From the NCBI RefSeq assembly GCF_900547735.1, contig NZ_URHZ01000010.1:1-64000 (forward strand): 64,000 nucleotides of DNA, read 5' to 3'. The notes under the pieces are model-generated. The model did not search any database. It worked only from the letters and a program-made list of their open reading frames with translations, and was not told where the DNA came from. The stretch comes from an uncultured Clostridium sp. Lineage in GTDB: Bacteria; Bacillota; Clostridia; Lachnospirales; Lachnospiraceae. Shown piece after piece: positions 41,701-50,921 of this stretch (position 1 is its first letter; each line of letters starts with the position of its first letter). Made by a program: the position numbers and the translations under genes.

Positions 41701-42120
41701 ATGCCAACATTCAACCAGTTAGTAAGAAAAGGAAGACAGACATCTGAGAAGAAATCTACAGCACCGGCTCTGCAGAAGGGATACAACTCTTTACAGAAAA
41801 GAGCTACCAATATCTCTGCACCGCAGAAGAGAGGTGTGTGTACAGCCGTTAAGACTGCTACACCTAAGAAACCTAACTCAGCTCTGAGAAAGATCGCCAG
41901 AGTACGTCTTTCCAACGGAATCGAAGTAACAAGCTACATCCCAGGTGAGGGACACAACTTACAGGAGCATAGCGTTGTTCTGATCCGTGGCGGTCGTGTT
42001 AAAGACTTACCAGGTACAAGATACCATATCATCAGAGGTACTCTTGATACAGCAGGCGTTGCTAACAGAAAACAGGCCCGTTCCAAATACGGCGCTAAGA
42101 GACCGAAAGACAAAAAGTAA
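41701..42120 (+). CDS. rpsL: 30S ribosomal protein S12
   Basis: 139 residues. The universal S12 blocks TAVKTATPKKPNSALRKIARV and GEGHNLQEHSVVLIRGGRVK are present. It decodes at the ribosomal A site. Lys in PKKPNSALRK is the position where streptomycin-resistance changes occur; here it is the wild-type form. Start ATG at 41701 after AGGAGGTG. First gene of the str operon, with its own consensus promoter rather than being close to rpoC. Confidence 0.98.
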   Translation: MPTFNQLVRKGRQTSEKKSTAPALQKGYNSLQKRATNISAPQKRGVCTAVKTATPKKPNSALRKIARVRLSNGIEVTSYIPGEGHNLQEHSVVLIRGGRVKDLPGTRYHIIRGTLDTAGVANRKQARSKYGAKRPKDKK

Positions 42121-42300
42121 TTAAACGTTAATTTAGGTAAAATTCGTTAGAATTTAGTGCCGGACTTTGATATTGACCCTGTAGGTTGCAGGTAATCATA
42201 GATTCGAGCGCGAACGCACATTGTATGCGAGTACCTAAGATCTAATGAAACGCTTCGGCCCATTTCCGGAGCTGGAGCAGATATTAAGGAGGGAAGTAAC
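42121..42300. other. rpsL-rpsG intercistronic spacer
   Basis: 180 bases without a gene. This spacer between S12 and S7 is where S7 feedback control acts in E. coli. A TTGACC followed by GTAGGTTGC and several short stems can be drawn, but no convincing S7 site or terminator was seen. Confidence 0.35.
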
Positions 42301-42771
42301 GTGCCACGTAAAGGACATACTCAGAAAAGAGACGTATTAGCAGATCCGCTTTACAATAACAAGGTTGTTACCAAGTTAATCAACAACATCATGTTAGATG
42401 GTAAAAAGGGTGTTGCCCAGAAGATCGTATACGGCGCATTTGACCGTGTAGCAGCTGAGACAGGTAAAGAGGCTGTAGAAGTATTCGAAGAGGCTATGAA
42501 CAACATCATGCCTGTACTGGAAGTTAAGGCAAAACGTATCGGCGGCGCCACATATCAGGTTCCGATCGAGGTTAAGCCGGAGAGAAGACAGGCTCTTGCA
42601 CTTCGCTGGATCACTCTCTACTCCCGTAAGAGAGGCGAGAAGACTCAGGAAGAAAGACTTGCAAAAGAGATTCTGGATGCTTCCAACAACACAGGCGCAT
42701 CTGTAAAGAAGAAAGAAGACATGCATAAGATGGCAGAGGCTAATAAGGCATTTGCACATTACAGATTCTAA
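42301..42771 (+). CDS. rpsG: 30S ribosomal protein S7
   Basis: 156 residues, the standard bacterial length. GTG start preceded by AAGGAGGGAAG. Typical blocks: MPRKGHTQKRDVLADPLY at the N-terminus, RIGGATYQVPIEVKPERRQA near residue 80, and MAEANKAFAHYRF at the end. Binds 16S rRNA in the 30S head. Second gene of the str operon. Confidence 0.98.
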   Translation: MPRKGHTQKRDVLADPLYNNKVVTKLINNIMLDGKKGVAQKIVYGAFDRVAAETGKEAVEVFEEAMNNIMPVLEVKAKRIGGATYQVPIEVKPERRQALALRWITLYSRKRGEKTQEERLAKEILDASNNTGASVKKKEDMHKMAEANKAFAHYRF

Positions 42772-42786
42772 TAGGAGGAAAAAGCT

Positions 42787-44907
42787 TTGGCTGAAAGAGA
42801 ATATCCATTAGAGAGAACCAGAAACATTGGTATTATGGCTCATATTGATGCCGGTAAGACCACTACTACGGAGCGTATCCTGTATTACACCGGTGTAAAC
42901 TATAAAATCGGTGATACACATGAAGGTACGGCTACCATGGACTGGATGGCTCAGGAGCAGGAGAGAGGTATCACCATCACCTCTGCAGCTACCACATGTC
43001 ATTGGACTCTGCAGGAATACTGCAAAGAAAAGCCAGGCGCTCTGGAACACCGTATCAACATTATCGACACTCCAGGACACGTTGACTTCACAGTTGAGGT
43101 TGAGCGTTCCCTGCGTGTACTTGATGGCGCTGTAGGTGTATTCTGTGCAAAGGGCGGTGTAGAGCCACAGTCCGAGAACGTATGGCGTCAGGCCGACACC
43201 TACAATGTACCTCGTATGGCATTCATCAATAAGATGGATATCCTGGGTGCAGACTTCTATGGAACTGTAGAGCAGATTAAGAACAGACTTGGTAAGAATG
43301 CCATCTGTCTGCAGCTCCCAATCGGTAAGGAAGACGAGTTTAAGGGAATTATCGACCTGTTCGAGATGAAAGCATACATCTACAACGACGACAAGGGCGA
43401 GGATATCTCCGTAACCGACGTTCCGGACGATATGAAAGACGACGCAGAACTGTACCGTACAGAGCTGGTTGAGAAAATCTGTGAGCTGGATGACGAATTA
43501 ATGATGCAGTACCTTGAGGGCGAAGAGCCTACAACAGAGGAACTGAAGATAGCTTTAAGAAGGGCAACATGTGAGTGCCTCGCTATCCCGGTTTGCTGTG
43601 GTACAGCTTACAGAAACAAGGGCGTTCAGAAATTACTGGATGCAGTTATCGAATTCATGCCTTCACCGGTAGACGTTCCTTCTATTAAAGGAACCGATCT
43701 GGAAGGCAACGAAGTGGAGAGAAAATCTTCCGATGCTGACCCATTCTCCGCACTTGTATTCAAGATTATGACAGACCCGTTTGTTGGTAAACTGGCTTAC
43801 TTCCGTGTTTACTCAGGTACTATGAACGCAGGTTCTTACGTACTGAACGCAACAAAGGGCAAAAAAGAGCGTGTAGGACGTATCCTTCAGATGCATGCGA
43901 ACAAACGTCAGGAATTAGATAAAGTTTTCTCCGGCGATATCGCAGCAGCAATCGGATTCAAGTTCTCCACAACAGGTGATACAATCTGTGACGAACAGCA
44001 CCCTGTAATCCTGGAATCCATGGTATTCCCGGAGCCGGTTATCGATATCGCTATCGAGCCTAAGACAAAAGCAGGACAGGATAAGATGGGCGAGGCTCTT
44101 GCAAAACTTGCAGAAGAGGATCCTACTTTCCGTGCTTATACAGATAAAGAGACAGGACAGACGATTATCGCAGGTATGGGCGAGCTCCATCTTGAAATCA
44201 TCGTTGACCGTCTTCTCCGCGAGTTCCATGTTGAAGCCAACGTAGGCGCTCCTCAGGTAGCATACAAGGAGACATTTACAAAGGCAGTAGACGTAGACAG
44301 CAAATACGCAAAACAGTCCGGTGGACGTGGTCAGTACGGACACTGTAAGGTACGTTTTGAGCCGATGGACGCTAACGCTGAAGAAGTATTCAAATTCGAA
44401 TCTGCCGTTGTCGGCGGTGCTATTCCGAAGGAATACATCCCGGCTGTAGGCGAAGGTATCGAAGAGGCTTCCAAAGCAGGTATCCTTGGCGGATTCCCGG
44501 TACTGGGCGTTAAAGCTACCGTATATGACGGTTCTTATCATGAGGTCGATTCCTCCGAGATGGCATTCCATATTGCCGGTTCCATGGCATTTAAAGATGC
44601 TATGCACAAAGCAGGAGCTATCTTACTTGAGCCGGTTATGAAGGTAGAAGTAACAATGCCTGAAGAGTATATGGGTGATGTTATCGGTGATATCAACTCC
44701 CGTCGTGGCCGTATCGAAGGTATGGAAGATATCGGCGGCGGAAAGCTTGTAAGAGCTTACGTTCCGTTATCCGAGATGTTCGGTTACTCCACAGACTTAC
44801 GTTCCAAGACACAGGGACGTGGTAACTACTCCATGTTCTTCGAGAAATACGAGCAGGTACCGAAGAGCGTTCAGGAGAAAGTTCTGGCTGCAAAGGCAGA
44901 CAAATAA
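42787..44907 (+). CDS. fusA: Elongation factor G
   Basis: 706 residues. GTPase motifs AHIDAGKTTTTERIL (G1, about 17-31), DTPGHVDFTVEVERSL (G3) and NKMD (G4) are present, followed by domains II-V. It drives translocation. The TTG start at 42787 follows TAGGAGGAAAAAG, 16 bases after rpsG. An insertion around residues 205-250 (DDMKDDAELYRTELVEKICE) is normal for the family. Confidence 0.98.
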   Translation: MAEREYPLERTRNIGIMAHIDAGKTTTTERILYYTGVNYKIGDTHEGTATMDWMAQEQERGITITSAATTCHWTLQEYCKEKPGALEHRINIIDTPGHVDFTVEVERSLRVLDGAVGVFCAKGGVEPQSENVWRQADTYNVPRMAFINKMDILGADFYGTVEQIKNRLGKNAICLQLPIGKEDEFKGIIDLFEMKAYIYNDDKGEDISVTDVPDDMKDDAELYRTELVEKICELDDELMMQYLEGEEPTTEELKIALRRATCECLAIPVCCGTAYRNKGVQKLLDAVIEFMPSPVDVPSIKGTDLEGNEVERKSSDADPFSALVFKIMTDPFVGKLAYFRVYSGTMNAGSYVLNATKGKKERVGRILQMHANKRQELDKVFSGDIAAAIGFKFSTTGDTICDEQHPVILESMVFPEPVIDIAIEPKTKAGQDKMGEALAKLAEEDPTFRAYTDKETGQTIIAGMGELHLEIIVDRLLREFHVEANVGAPQVAYKETFTKAVDVDSKYAKQSGGRGQYGHCKVRFEPMDANAEEVFKFESAVVGGAIPKEYIPAVGEGIEEASKAGILGGFPVLGVKATVYDGSYHEVDSSEMAFHIAGSMAFKDAMHKAGAILLEPVMKVEVTMPEEYMGDVIGDINSRRGRIEGMEDIGGGKLVRAYVPLSEMFGYSTDLRSKTQGRGNYSMFFEKYEQVPKSVQEKVLAAKADK

Positions 44908-44929
44908 AGAGAGAAACAAATCGTTGTAA

Positions 44930-44963
44930 ACTTTCCAGGCAGTGAAGAAACTGCCCGGAAAGT
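44930..44963 (+). other. Hairpin between fusA and tuf
   Basis: ACTTTCC-A-GGCAG pairs with CTGCC-C-GGAAAGT around an eight-base loop. It has no T-run, so it may be a processing or partial-termination signal rather than a full terminator. Confidence 0.5.
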
Positions 44964-44974
44964 AAATAATAGGC

Positions 44975-45003
44975 TTGAAAAACATGCTCTGATCGAATAT
45001 AAT
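44975..45003 (+). promoter_or_regulatory. Promoter of tuf
   Basis: TTGAAA (44975-44980), 17 bases, TATAAT (44998-45003). It allows tuf to be transcribed in excess of the upstream str genes. Confidence 0.65.
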
Positions 45004-45067
45004 TAGAGACAGCCTAACATAAATTATGAAGCCCCGGATGGGTGCAAATTAAGGAGGACGTTATAAA

Positions 45068-46261
45068 ATGGCAAAAGCAAAGTTTGAAAGAAACAAAACG
45101 CATTGTAACATTGGTACCATCGGACACGTTGACCATGGTAAAACAACATTAACAGCTGCTATCACAAAAACTCTTCATGAGAGATTAGGTACTGGCGAGG
45201 CTGTTGCATTTGAGAACATTGATAAAGCTCCGGAAGAGAGAGAGCGTGGAATCACAATCTCTACATCTCACGTTGAGTACGAGACAGAGAACAGACATTA
45301 CGCACACGTTGACTGCCCAGGCCATGCTGACTATGTAAAGAACATGATCACTGGTGCTGCACAGATGGACGGCGCTATCCTTGTAGTAGCTGCTACAGAT
45401 GGTGTTATGGCTCAGACAAGAGAGCATATCCTTCTTTCCCGTCAGGTAGGCGTACCTTACATCGTAGTATTCATGAACAAGTGTGATATGGTTGACGATC
45501 CAGAGCTTCTTGAATTAGTAGAGATGGAGATCCGTGAGCTTCTTAACGAGTACGAATTCCCAGGCGATGACACACCTATCGTTCAGGGTTCTGCTTTAAA
45601 GGCTCTTGAAGATCCTTCCAGCGAATGGGGCGACAAAGTTCTTGAACTTATGGCTGCAGTTGACAGCTATGTTCCGGACCCAGTTCGTGAAACAGACAAA
45701 CCTTTCCTTATGCCAGTAGAGGACGTATTCTCTATCACAGGTCGTGGTACAGTTGCTACAGGCCGTGTTGAGCGTGGTACTCTTCATGTATCTGACGAAG
45801 TTGAAATCGTTGGTATCCAGGAAGAAGTTCGTAAAGTAGTTGTAACTGGTATCGAGATGTTCCGTAAACTCCTTGATGAGGCTCAGGCTGGTGATAACAT
45901 CGGTGCTCTTCTTCGTGGTGTTCAGAGAACAGAGATCCAGAGAGGTCAGTGTCTCGTTAAACCAGGTTCTGTAAAATGCCATAAGAAATTTACAGCTCAG
46001 GTTTACGTTCTGACAAAAGACGAGGGTGGCCGTCATACACCATTCTTCAACAACTACCGTCCACAGTTCTACTTCAGAACAACAGACGTTACAGGCGTTT
46101 GCGATTTACCAGCAGGCGTTGAAATGTGTATGCCTGGCGACAACGTAGAAATGACAGTTGAACTGATCCATCCAGTAGCTATGGAGCAGGGACTTCGTTT
46201 CGCTATCCGTGAAGGCGGACGTACAGTTGGTTCAGGTAGAGTAGTTTCTATCATCGAATAA
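45068..46261 (+). CDS. tuf: Elongation factor Tu
   Basis: 397 residues. GTPase motifs GHVDHGKTTLTAAI (G1, about 19-32), DCPGHADYVKNM (G3) and NKCDMVDD (G4) are present. Domains II and III are complete, ending VGSGRVVSIIE. It delivers aminoacyl-tRNA to the ribosome. AAGGAGG precedes the ATG. Codons are strongly biased, as in fusA and the ribosomal genes, unlike the neighbouring catabolic genes. Confidence 0.98.
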   Translation: MAKAKFERNKTHCNIGTIGHVDHGKTTLTAAITKTLHERLGTGEAVAFENIDKAPEERERGITISTSHVEYETENRHYAHVDCPGHADYVKNMITGAAQMDGAILVVAATDGVMAQTREHILLSRQVGVPYIVVFMNKCDMVDDPELLELVEMEIRELLNEYEFPGDDTPIVQGSALKALEDPSSEWGDKVLELMAAVDSYVPDPVRETDKPFLMPVEDVFSITGRGTVATGRVERGTLHVSDEVEIVGIQEEVRKVVVTGIEMFRKLLDEAQAGDNIGALLRGVQRTEIQRGQCLVKPGSVKCHKKFTAQVYVLTKDEGGRHTPFFNNYRPQFYFRTTDVTGVCDLPAGVEMCMPGDNVEMTVELIHPVAMEQGLRFAIREGGRTVGSGRVVSIIE

Positions 46262-46285
46262 CAATCGGTTATAAAACCGAGGTGC

Positions 46286-46401
46286 GATAAATTTAATTGA
46301 GCGGAATCCGGGAAGGAGCTTGCTCATTCCCGGATGGAGTTCAGTTGAATTTATCATAGCGCTGTTAAGCGCGGCTTCTTGTACGCTCTGCGTACAAGAA
46401 G
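46286..46401. other. Two hairpins in the tuf 3' region
   Basis: A long hairpin closes with GATAAATT/AATTTATC (46286-46293, 46348-46355) around inner TCCGGGAA/TTCCCGGA (46307-46314, 46327-46334). A second perfect 12-bp stem CTTCTTGTACGC/GCGTACAAGAAG (46375-46386, 46390-46401) with a three-base loop follows. They are not terminators (no T-runs); possibly mRNA stabilisers or an untranslated RNA between tuf and its terminator. Confidence 0.6.
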
Positions 46402-46462
46402 AGGCACCGCCCCTATAGATAATTCCGTACCTCAACAGGTACATTATGTCCAAGCGTAAGAT

Positions 46463-46495
46463 AACCCGGAAAACTTTTGTTTTCCGGGTTTTTCT
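46463..46495 (+). terminator. Intrinsic terminator of the str operon
   Basis: 12-bp perfect stem (46463-46474 with 46479-46490), loop TTTT, followed by TTTCTG. Confidence 0.85.
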
Positions 46496-46524
46496 GTTGA
46501 ACTAATCTTTAACCGTTCAAGCGT

Positions 46525-46622
46525 TTCCTGCACTACAGTTCCTACACTACAGTTCCTGCACTACAGTTCCTACACTACAGTTCCTACACTACAGTTCCTA
46601 CCCTGCATTTCCTGCTCTTCAT
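46525..46622. repeat. 14-bp tandem repeat, seven units
   Basis: Units of TTCCTRCACTACAG, five well conserved and the last two diverged (TTCCTACCCTGCAT, TTCCTGCTCTTCAT). It lies between the tuf terminator and the 3' end of the pucR-type gene. Unit length excludes a coding repeat; probably slippage-derived. The rest of 46496-46710 is C/T-rich with no gene. Confidence 0.85.
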
Positions 46623-46710
46623 TTTCCGCTCAAATGTTTTCCGCTCCAGGTTCCCCCTTTTAGCATCCCCTTCTCTTAACTGTACCTTAGCTCTCTTATC
46701 CCCACCCTAC

Positions 46711-47862
46711 TTATTCTTCCGAGAATTTTTCCACATTCCGCGCCTTAAGCGCCAGTGCAACCTGTTCAATAAATTTGTAATGGGAATGTTCCATTCCCAG
46801 CAGGCTTTTTGCCTTGTTAATTCGGAAACGGATTGTATTCTCATGCTGTTTCATCCTGACGGCGGCCGCCTTATAATCGCCGTCGCAGGCAAGGTAAGTC
46901 TCAATTGTCTCTATCAAATCCACATTATGGCGTTTTTCATACCCGATAAGGGGTTCCAGTGTCATTGTATAAAATTTCTTTAAGGCCGCATTGTCATGGA
47001 CTGCCATCAGCAGGTTATAAATATGCAGATCATCGAAATAGGTGACATTCTGTTTCAGCATCATACCGATCTTCAGGGAAGAGCAGGCCTGGCGGATACT
47101 TTGCTGGAAGTCGGAGGCATTCTCAAAGGGACCGCTGATTCCGGCGGAGTATCCGGCGCAGTAATAGGCGAAGAGCTTCCTGATTCCGGGCAGAGCAGCT
47201 TCAAACTCCGTGTGCTCCTGATAATTGAAGATGAGAAACCCGCCGTTCTGGTATCTGCGGAGACGCAGCTGGTACTGTGTCTTTAAATCGGATTGGAGGC
47301 TGTAGAATCTGCGGCTGTTCAGCTCCGGGAGATGAAAACACAGGGCAATATATTCTCTTTTAAAAATCGGGTTGACGTACTTCCCGATTTCCAGGATTTC
47401 CGAAAGGGAGAGAGTTTCATAAAGCAGGCGGTTCAGCTTATTTTCAAAGAAAAGCTCGGACTGTTCGGTCATCAGCAGTTCCGAGATATCACGTATCAAA
47501 TCGCCATAAGGGACATTGCTGCTGATTTTTATAACAGGGTAATGATTCTTTTCCGTCAGCTCCAGGACATTCTCAGGAAACTCCGGCAGATACTCATTTG
47601 TCACAATACAGCAGGAGCTGCCGCTCGTTACATAAAAATAGAAGGTGTCATACAATTCTTTTTCATCATCCTTCACCGAATAAAGGCTCCTGATGTATAG
47701 ATCCCCTTTCAGCGCCAGGCTGTATTCCAGATCATTAAACTGGATGGGACAGTCGGTAAAGTTAACCCTTGTCACCTCGCGATCCAGGCCGCCTGCGCCG
47801 GAAATGATCTCAGAGTCTTTCAGCAGGCTTAATTCCAGAATATCACGAACCGTTATGCTCAT
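46711..47862 (-). CDS. PucR-family transcriptional regulator
   Basis: 383 residues. N-terminal PucR-type sensory domain (about 1-125, beginning SITVRDILELSLLKDSEII). A middle GGDEF-like or linker segment follows, then a C-terminal PucR helix-turn-helix at about 320-378 (AAAVRMKQHENTIRFRINKAK). The ATG at 47862 follows ACGGGGGA; earlier in-frame ATGs lack a ribosome site. PucR proteins activate purine and ureide or hydantoin catabolism. It is divergent from the DUF917 and permease genes it most likely controls. Confidence 0.87.
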   Translation of the reverse strand: MSITVRDILELSLLKDSEIISGAGGLDREVTRVNFTDCPIQFNDLEYSLALKGDLYIRSLYSVKDDEKELYDTFYFYVTSGSSCCIVTNEYLPEFPENVLELTEKNHYPVIKISSNVPYGDLIRDISELLMTEQSELFFENKLNRLLYETLSLSEILEIGKYVNPIFKREYIALCFHLPELNSRRFYSLQSDLKTQYQLRLRRYQNGGFLIFNYQEHTEFEAALPGIRKLFAYYCAGYSAGISGPFENASDFQQSIRQACSSLKIGMMLKQNVTYFDDLHIYNLLMAVHDNAALKKFYTMTLEPLIGYEKRHNVDLIETIETYLACDGDYKAAAVRMKQHENTIRFRINKAKSLLGMEHSHYKFIEQVALALKARNVEKFSEE

Positions 47863-47952
47863 AGCAATCCCCCGTTCCATTTGTGTCAATCATAGGTATT
47901 CTTTTCTCATTATACATGAAAAACAGGGTGTAAACCAGAGCATAGAGTATGC

Positions 47953-48009
47953 ATTGTGAAATTTACAATGAAATTCCGGTTGATCTTGTACTGCACTATA
48001 ATGAAGTAC
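47953..48009 (+). promoter_or_regulatory. Putative promoter/operator of the DUF917-permease operon
   Basis: A -10 TATAAT (47997-48002) with no -35 consensus has two dyads near it: ATTGT-n7-ACAAT (47953-47969) about 30 bases upstream and GTACT/AGTAC (47988-47992, 48005-48009) flanking the -10. A weak -35 plus an upstream dyad suits an activated promoter, perhaps by PucR. Confidence 0.35.
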
Positions 48010-48063
48010 TAAAGGGGGACTGGTATACTGATATCATCAAAGGAAATTATTGATGAGTGATAA

Positions 48064-48135
48064 AGAGTAAATGAAGAGAGAAGAGTAAATGAAGAGAGAA
48101 GAGTAATTGAAAAGAGAAGAGTAAATGAAAACGGA
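48064..48135 (+). repeat. 18-bp tandem repeat, four units, in the DUF917 leader
   Basis: Four units of AGAGTAAATGAAGAGAGA (the third and fourth slightly changed) run right up to the ribosome site (GGAGGGG) of the DUF917 gene. Each unit carries a GAAGAGAGA stretch and an ATG-like triplet (TGA stops follow), so the array may affect mRNA loading of ribosomes. Not coding. Confidence 0.8.
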
Positions 48136-48145
48136 GGGGTAAGAA

Positions 48146-49225
48146 ATGAGAAAACTGGATTATCAGGAGGTAAATGATATCCTGACAGGATGTACGATTC
48201 TGGGTACCGGGGGAGGCGGTTCACTGCAGAGCGGAATGGAAGCGGTGGAGAAAGAACTTAATAGTGGAAAGGAATTCAGACTGCTGGAATTTGACGAGAT
48301 TGAGGATGAGGCCTGGTTTGCCAATCCCTATTTCTGCGGTTCAATCATGCCGGAGGGGCAGGAGGTGGAGATCACCGGCGAGGAGATTCCGGCCGCGGTG
48401 ACGGCTCTTGAGGAGCATATGGGAATTACTTTCGACGGCCTTGTTTCCATTGAGTACGGCGGAGGCAATACAGGAGAGGCGATGGCCGCCGCCGCCCACC
48501 TGGGAAAATATATGGTGGATGCGGACGCAGCCGGCCGTGCGGTGCCGGAACTTCAGTTTTCCACCTATTATGTCACGGAACAGCCTATCACGCCGTTTTC
48601 GGTCACAACACAGTATGGGGATGTTGTGATTGTAAAACAGGTGGAGAGTGACGCCAGAGCGGAAGCGCTGTCGCGGTTTATGGCGGTCGGTTCCGATAAC
48701 CTGGTGGGAATGGCGGATCATCCAATCCGGGGCAGGGAGCTGAAACACTCGGTAGTGCCCTCGGCCCTTACCTATGCGGAGAAGGTAGGAAAGGCCAGAA
48801 GGCAGGCCTGCGAAGAGGGAAGGGACCCTGTTGCGGCTATTCTGGATGCAGCGGAGGGAAGGCTCCTCTTTGAGGGGATTGTGACAGGGGAAACTGCCTG
48901 GGAAATCAAAGACGGCTTTACGCTGGGCGATATTTACCTGCAGGGGCAGGGGAATTTTAGAAACTCTCTGGGAAGAGTTTGGTATAAGAATGAAAATATG
49001 GTATTCTGGATAGATGAAGAGGTGAAACTGACCTGTCCCGACTTAATCTGTATTGTGGAGAAGAAGACGGGAATGCCTGTGACGAATCCCAACTGCAACG
49101 AGGGGATGGAATTGTGTGTTCTGGGATTTAAGTGTCACGAACTTTGGAGAAGAGACAGGGGAATGGATATTCTGAATCCGCGCTTTTTCGGATTTGATAT
49201 GGACTGCCGGTTCTTAGATGATTGA
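48146..49225 (+). CDS. DUF917 protein, hydantoin-related
   Basis: 359 residues. It begins with DILTGCTILGTGGGGSLQSG, the DUF917 signature, and has the conserved SIEYGGGNTGEAMAAAAHLG block (about 96-115). DUF917 proteins include S-methylthiohydantoin desulfurase and are often paired with hydantoinase subunits or nucleobase permeases. Here the partner gene is a CodB-like permease and the regulator a PucR type, so ring-opening or modification of an imported nucleobase or hydantoin is probable. The precise substrate cannot be read. Confidence 0.85.
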   Translation: MRKLDYQEVNDILTGCTILGTGGGGSLQSGMEAVEKELNSGKEFRLLEFDEIEDEAWFANPYFCGSIMPEGQEVEITGEEIPAAVTALEEHMGITFDGLVSIEYGGGNTGEAMAAAAHLGKYMVDADAAGRAVPELQFSTYYVTEQPITPFSVTTQYGDVVIVKQVESDARAEALSRFMAVGSDNLVGMADHPIRGRELKHSVVPSALTYAEKVGKARRQACEEGRDPVAAILDAAEGRLLFEGIVTGETAWEIKDGFTLGDIYLQGQGNFRNSLGRVWYKNENMVFWIDEEVKLTCPDLICIVEKKTGMPVTNPNCNEGMELCVLGFKCHELWRRDRGMDILNPRFFGFDMDCRFLDD

Positions 49226-49240
49226 GAGGGGGATATACGG

Positions 49241-50608
49241 ATGAGTGAAACAATCAGGGAAAATTCATTATCGGAACTATTTAACGATTACGAGAAGACA
49301 CCGGTTCCTCCAAAAGCCAGGCAGACCTGGTTTGAGCAGGGAATGGTATGGCTGGGTTCCGGTTTCGGCCTGAGCGGCCTGGCAACGGGGGGCCTCCTCG
49401 CCAACGGTTTATCATTTAAAAACATGCTGCTTGTCAGCGTGCTCGGTTCCTTAATTATTATGGTTCTCGGGATTTTAAACGCCATGGTGAGCACACATAC
49501 CCACCTGTCCACCTCATTTACCGCCAGAAGGCCCTTCGGCAGACAGGGGGCAAAGATTATCGGCATCATTCTGTGTTTTTCCAACTTTGGCTGGTATGCG
49601 TTCCAGGCGGATTTGTTCGGTAATACGGTTTCCTCTATTGTCAGGGAGGTAAAGGGAACCGCAATCAATCCCGTCATTTTCACAATTATCGGCGGACTGG
49701 CCATGTCCCTGACTGCGATTATGGGATTCAAGGCAATTAAAAAGCTGAGTGAAATCGGGCTTCCGCTCTTATTTGTCTTATGTATTGTCGCCGTATGGAA
49801 GACGGCCGGTATTATTCCGATGAACAGCATCATCGAGGCGGGTCCCGTAGGAGATCCGATTACAATTCCGATGGGCATTTCCAGCGTAGTGGGCAGCTTT
49901 GCGGTAGGAATTGCGATGATAGGCGACTTCAGCCGTTTTTCCACTACAAAGAAGGACTGCGCGATCGGAGTGAGCATCGGCCATTTCTGGGGATACATTC
50001 CGGTGCTGATGTGCGGAGCTTTTTTTAACTACGCCTTCCATAACTGGAATATCGTAGAAATCATGATAGAGTCCCTGGGACTTGGATTCTTCGGTGCAAT
50101 CGTGCTGATTATCGGCCAGTGGACTACGAATGACAACAATCTGTATACAAGCGTTCTGGGACTGATGAATACGCTGGACGGCGTAGTGAAAATTTCCCGT
50201 ATGAAGCTGACCTTTATTGTGGGCATTATCAGCACAATGATAGCCGGACTGGGCGTATACAAATACTTTGTAACCTTTTTAAGCCTGCTGGGCGTGTTTA
50301 TTGCTCCGATTACGGGTATCCTGATAGCCGACTTCTATCTGTGCAACAGAAAAAGCTATGACAAGGAAGGCGACGGCGGTGTGGAGGGCTGCAAATACGG
50401 CGCGCTGGCCTCCTGGGCAATTGCTTCCTTTGTCGGAATAACAATGACGGCAAAACCGGTGGGGCTTGGCTGGTTCACATCCGTTGGCGATATCATTCCG
50501 ACTCCGATTGTATGTATTATTGTTGCGGTTCTCTGTTATTGTACGGCGGAAAAGATTTCTGTTAAACAGCGGGGAACACTGCAGGATATATTGCCGGTAA
50601 AAGAATAG
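49241..50608 (+). CDS. CodB-like nucleobase permease (NCS1 family)
   Basis: 455 residues with twelve hydrophobic segments. NCS1 signatures are WFEQGMVWLGSGFGLSGLATG near residue 28, AFQADLFG (about 122-129), ISRFSTTKKDCAIG-like DFSRFSTTKKD (about 228-238) and QWTTNDNNLYTSVLGL (about 290-305). It imports cytosine, hydantoin or allantoin-type compounds with a proton or sodium ion. It begins 15 bases after the DUF917 gene, in one operon. Confidence 0.88.
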   Translation: MSETIRENSLSELFNDYEKTPVPPKARQTWFEQGMVWLGSGFGLSGLATGGLLANGLSFKNMLLVSVLGSLIIMVLGILNAMVSTHTHLSTSFTARRPFGRQGAKIIGIILCFSNFGWYAFQADLFGNTVSSIVREVKGTAINPVIFTIIGGLAMSLTAIMGFKAIKKLSEIGLPLLFVLCIVAVWKTAGIIPMNSIIEAGPVGDPITIPMGISSVVGSFAVGIAMIGDFSRFSTTKKDCAIGVSIGHFWGYIPVLMCGAFFNYAFHNWNIVEIMIESLGLGFFGAIVLIIGQWTTNDNNLYTSVLGLMNTLDGVVKISRMKLTFIVGIISTMIAGLGVYKYFVTFLSLLGVFIAPITGILIADFYLCNRKSYDKEGDGGVEGCKYGALASWAIASFVGITMTAKPVGLGWFTSVGDIIPTPIVCIIVAVLCYCTAEKISVKQRGTLQDILPVKE

Positions 50609-50713
50609 AACCGTGTGGCGTTGTATGGTATTACCGGGAAGATAACAGGGAAGAACCGGTGTGAGGAACCAAAAGAGTAAGGTTATATGACGGTTCGTAA
50701 ATATAGTTGGCAG

Positions 50714-50778
50714 ACGGTATAGTAAGACCCTGCTGAAGCGTTATAAACTTCAGCAGGGTCTTACTATACCGTTTTATG
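50714..50778. terminator. Terminator of the permease operon
   Basis: Perfect 25-bp stem (50714-50738 with 50748-50772), nine-base loop, then TTTTATGG. It ends the permease operon; the remaining bases to 50921 hold short inverted repeats (CATCCGGATG at about 50818-50827) but no gene. Confidence 0.85.
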
Positions 50779-50921
50779 GATGTATCTAAAATTTTGAGAA
50801 TGCCGTTTGTACTGGAGGCATCCGGATGTCGTTGATGCCGGATGTTAATGATACCGAACATCTGCGATGCCGCTTTTTAGTGCGTCCGCAGGCTCAGTTT
50901 GCGTTTCGTCTCACCGGGACG

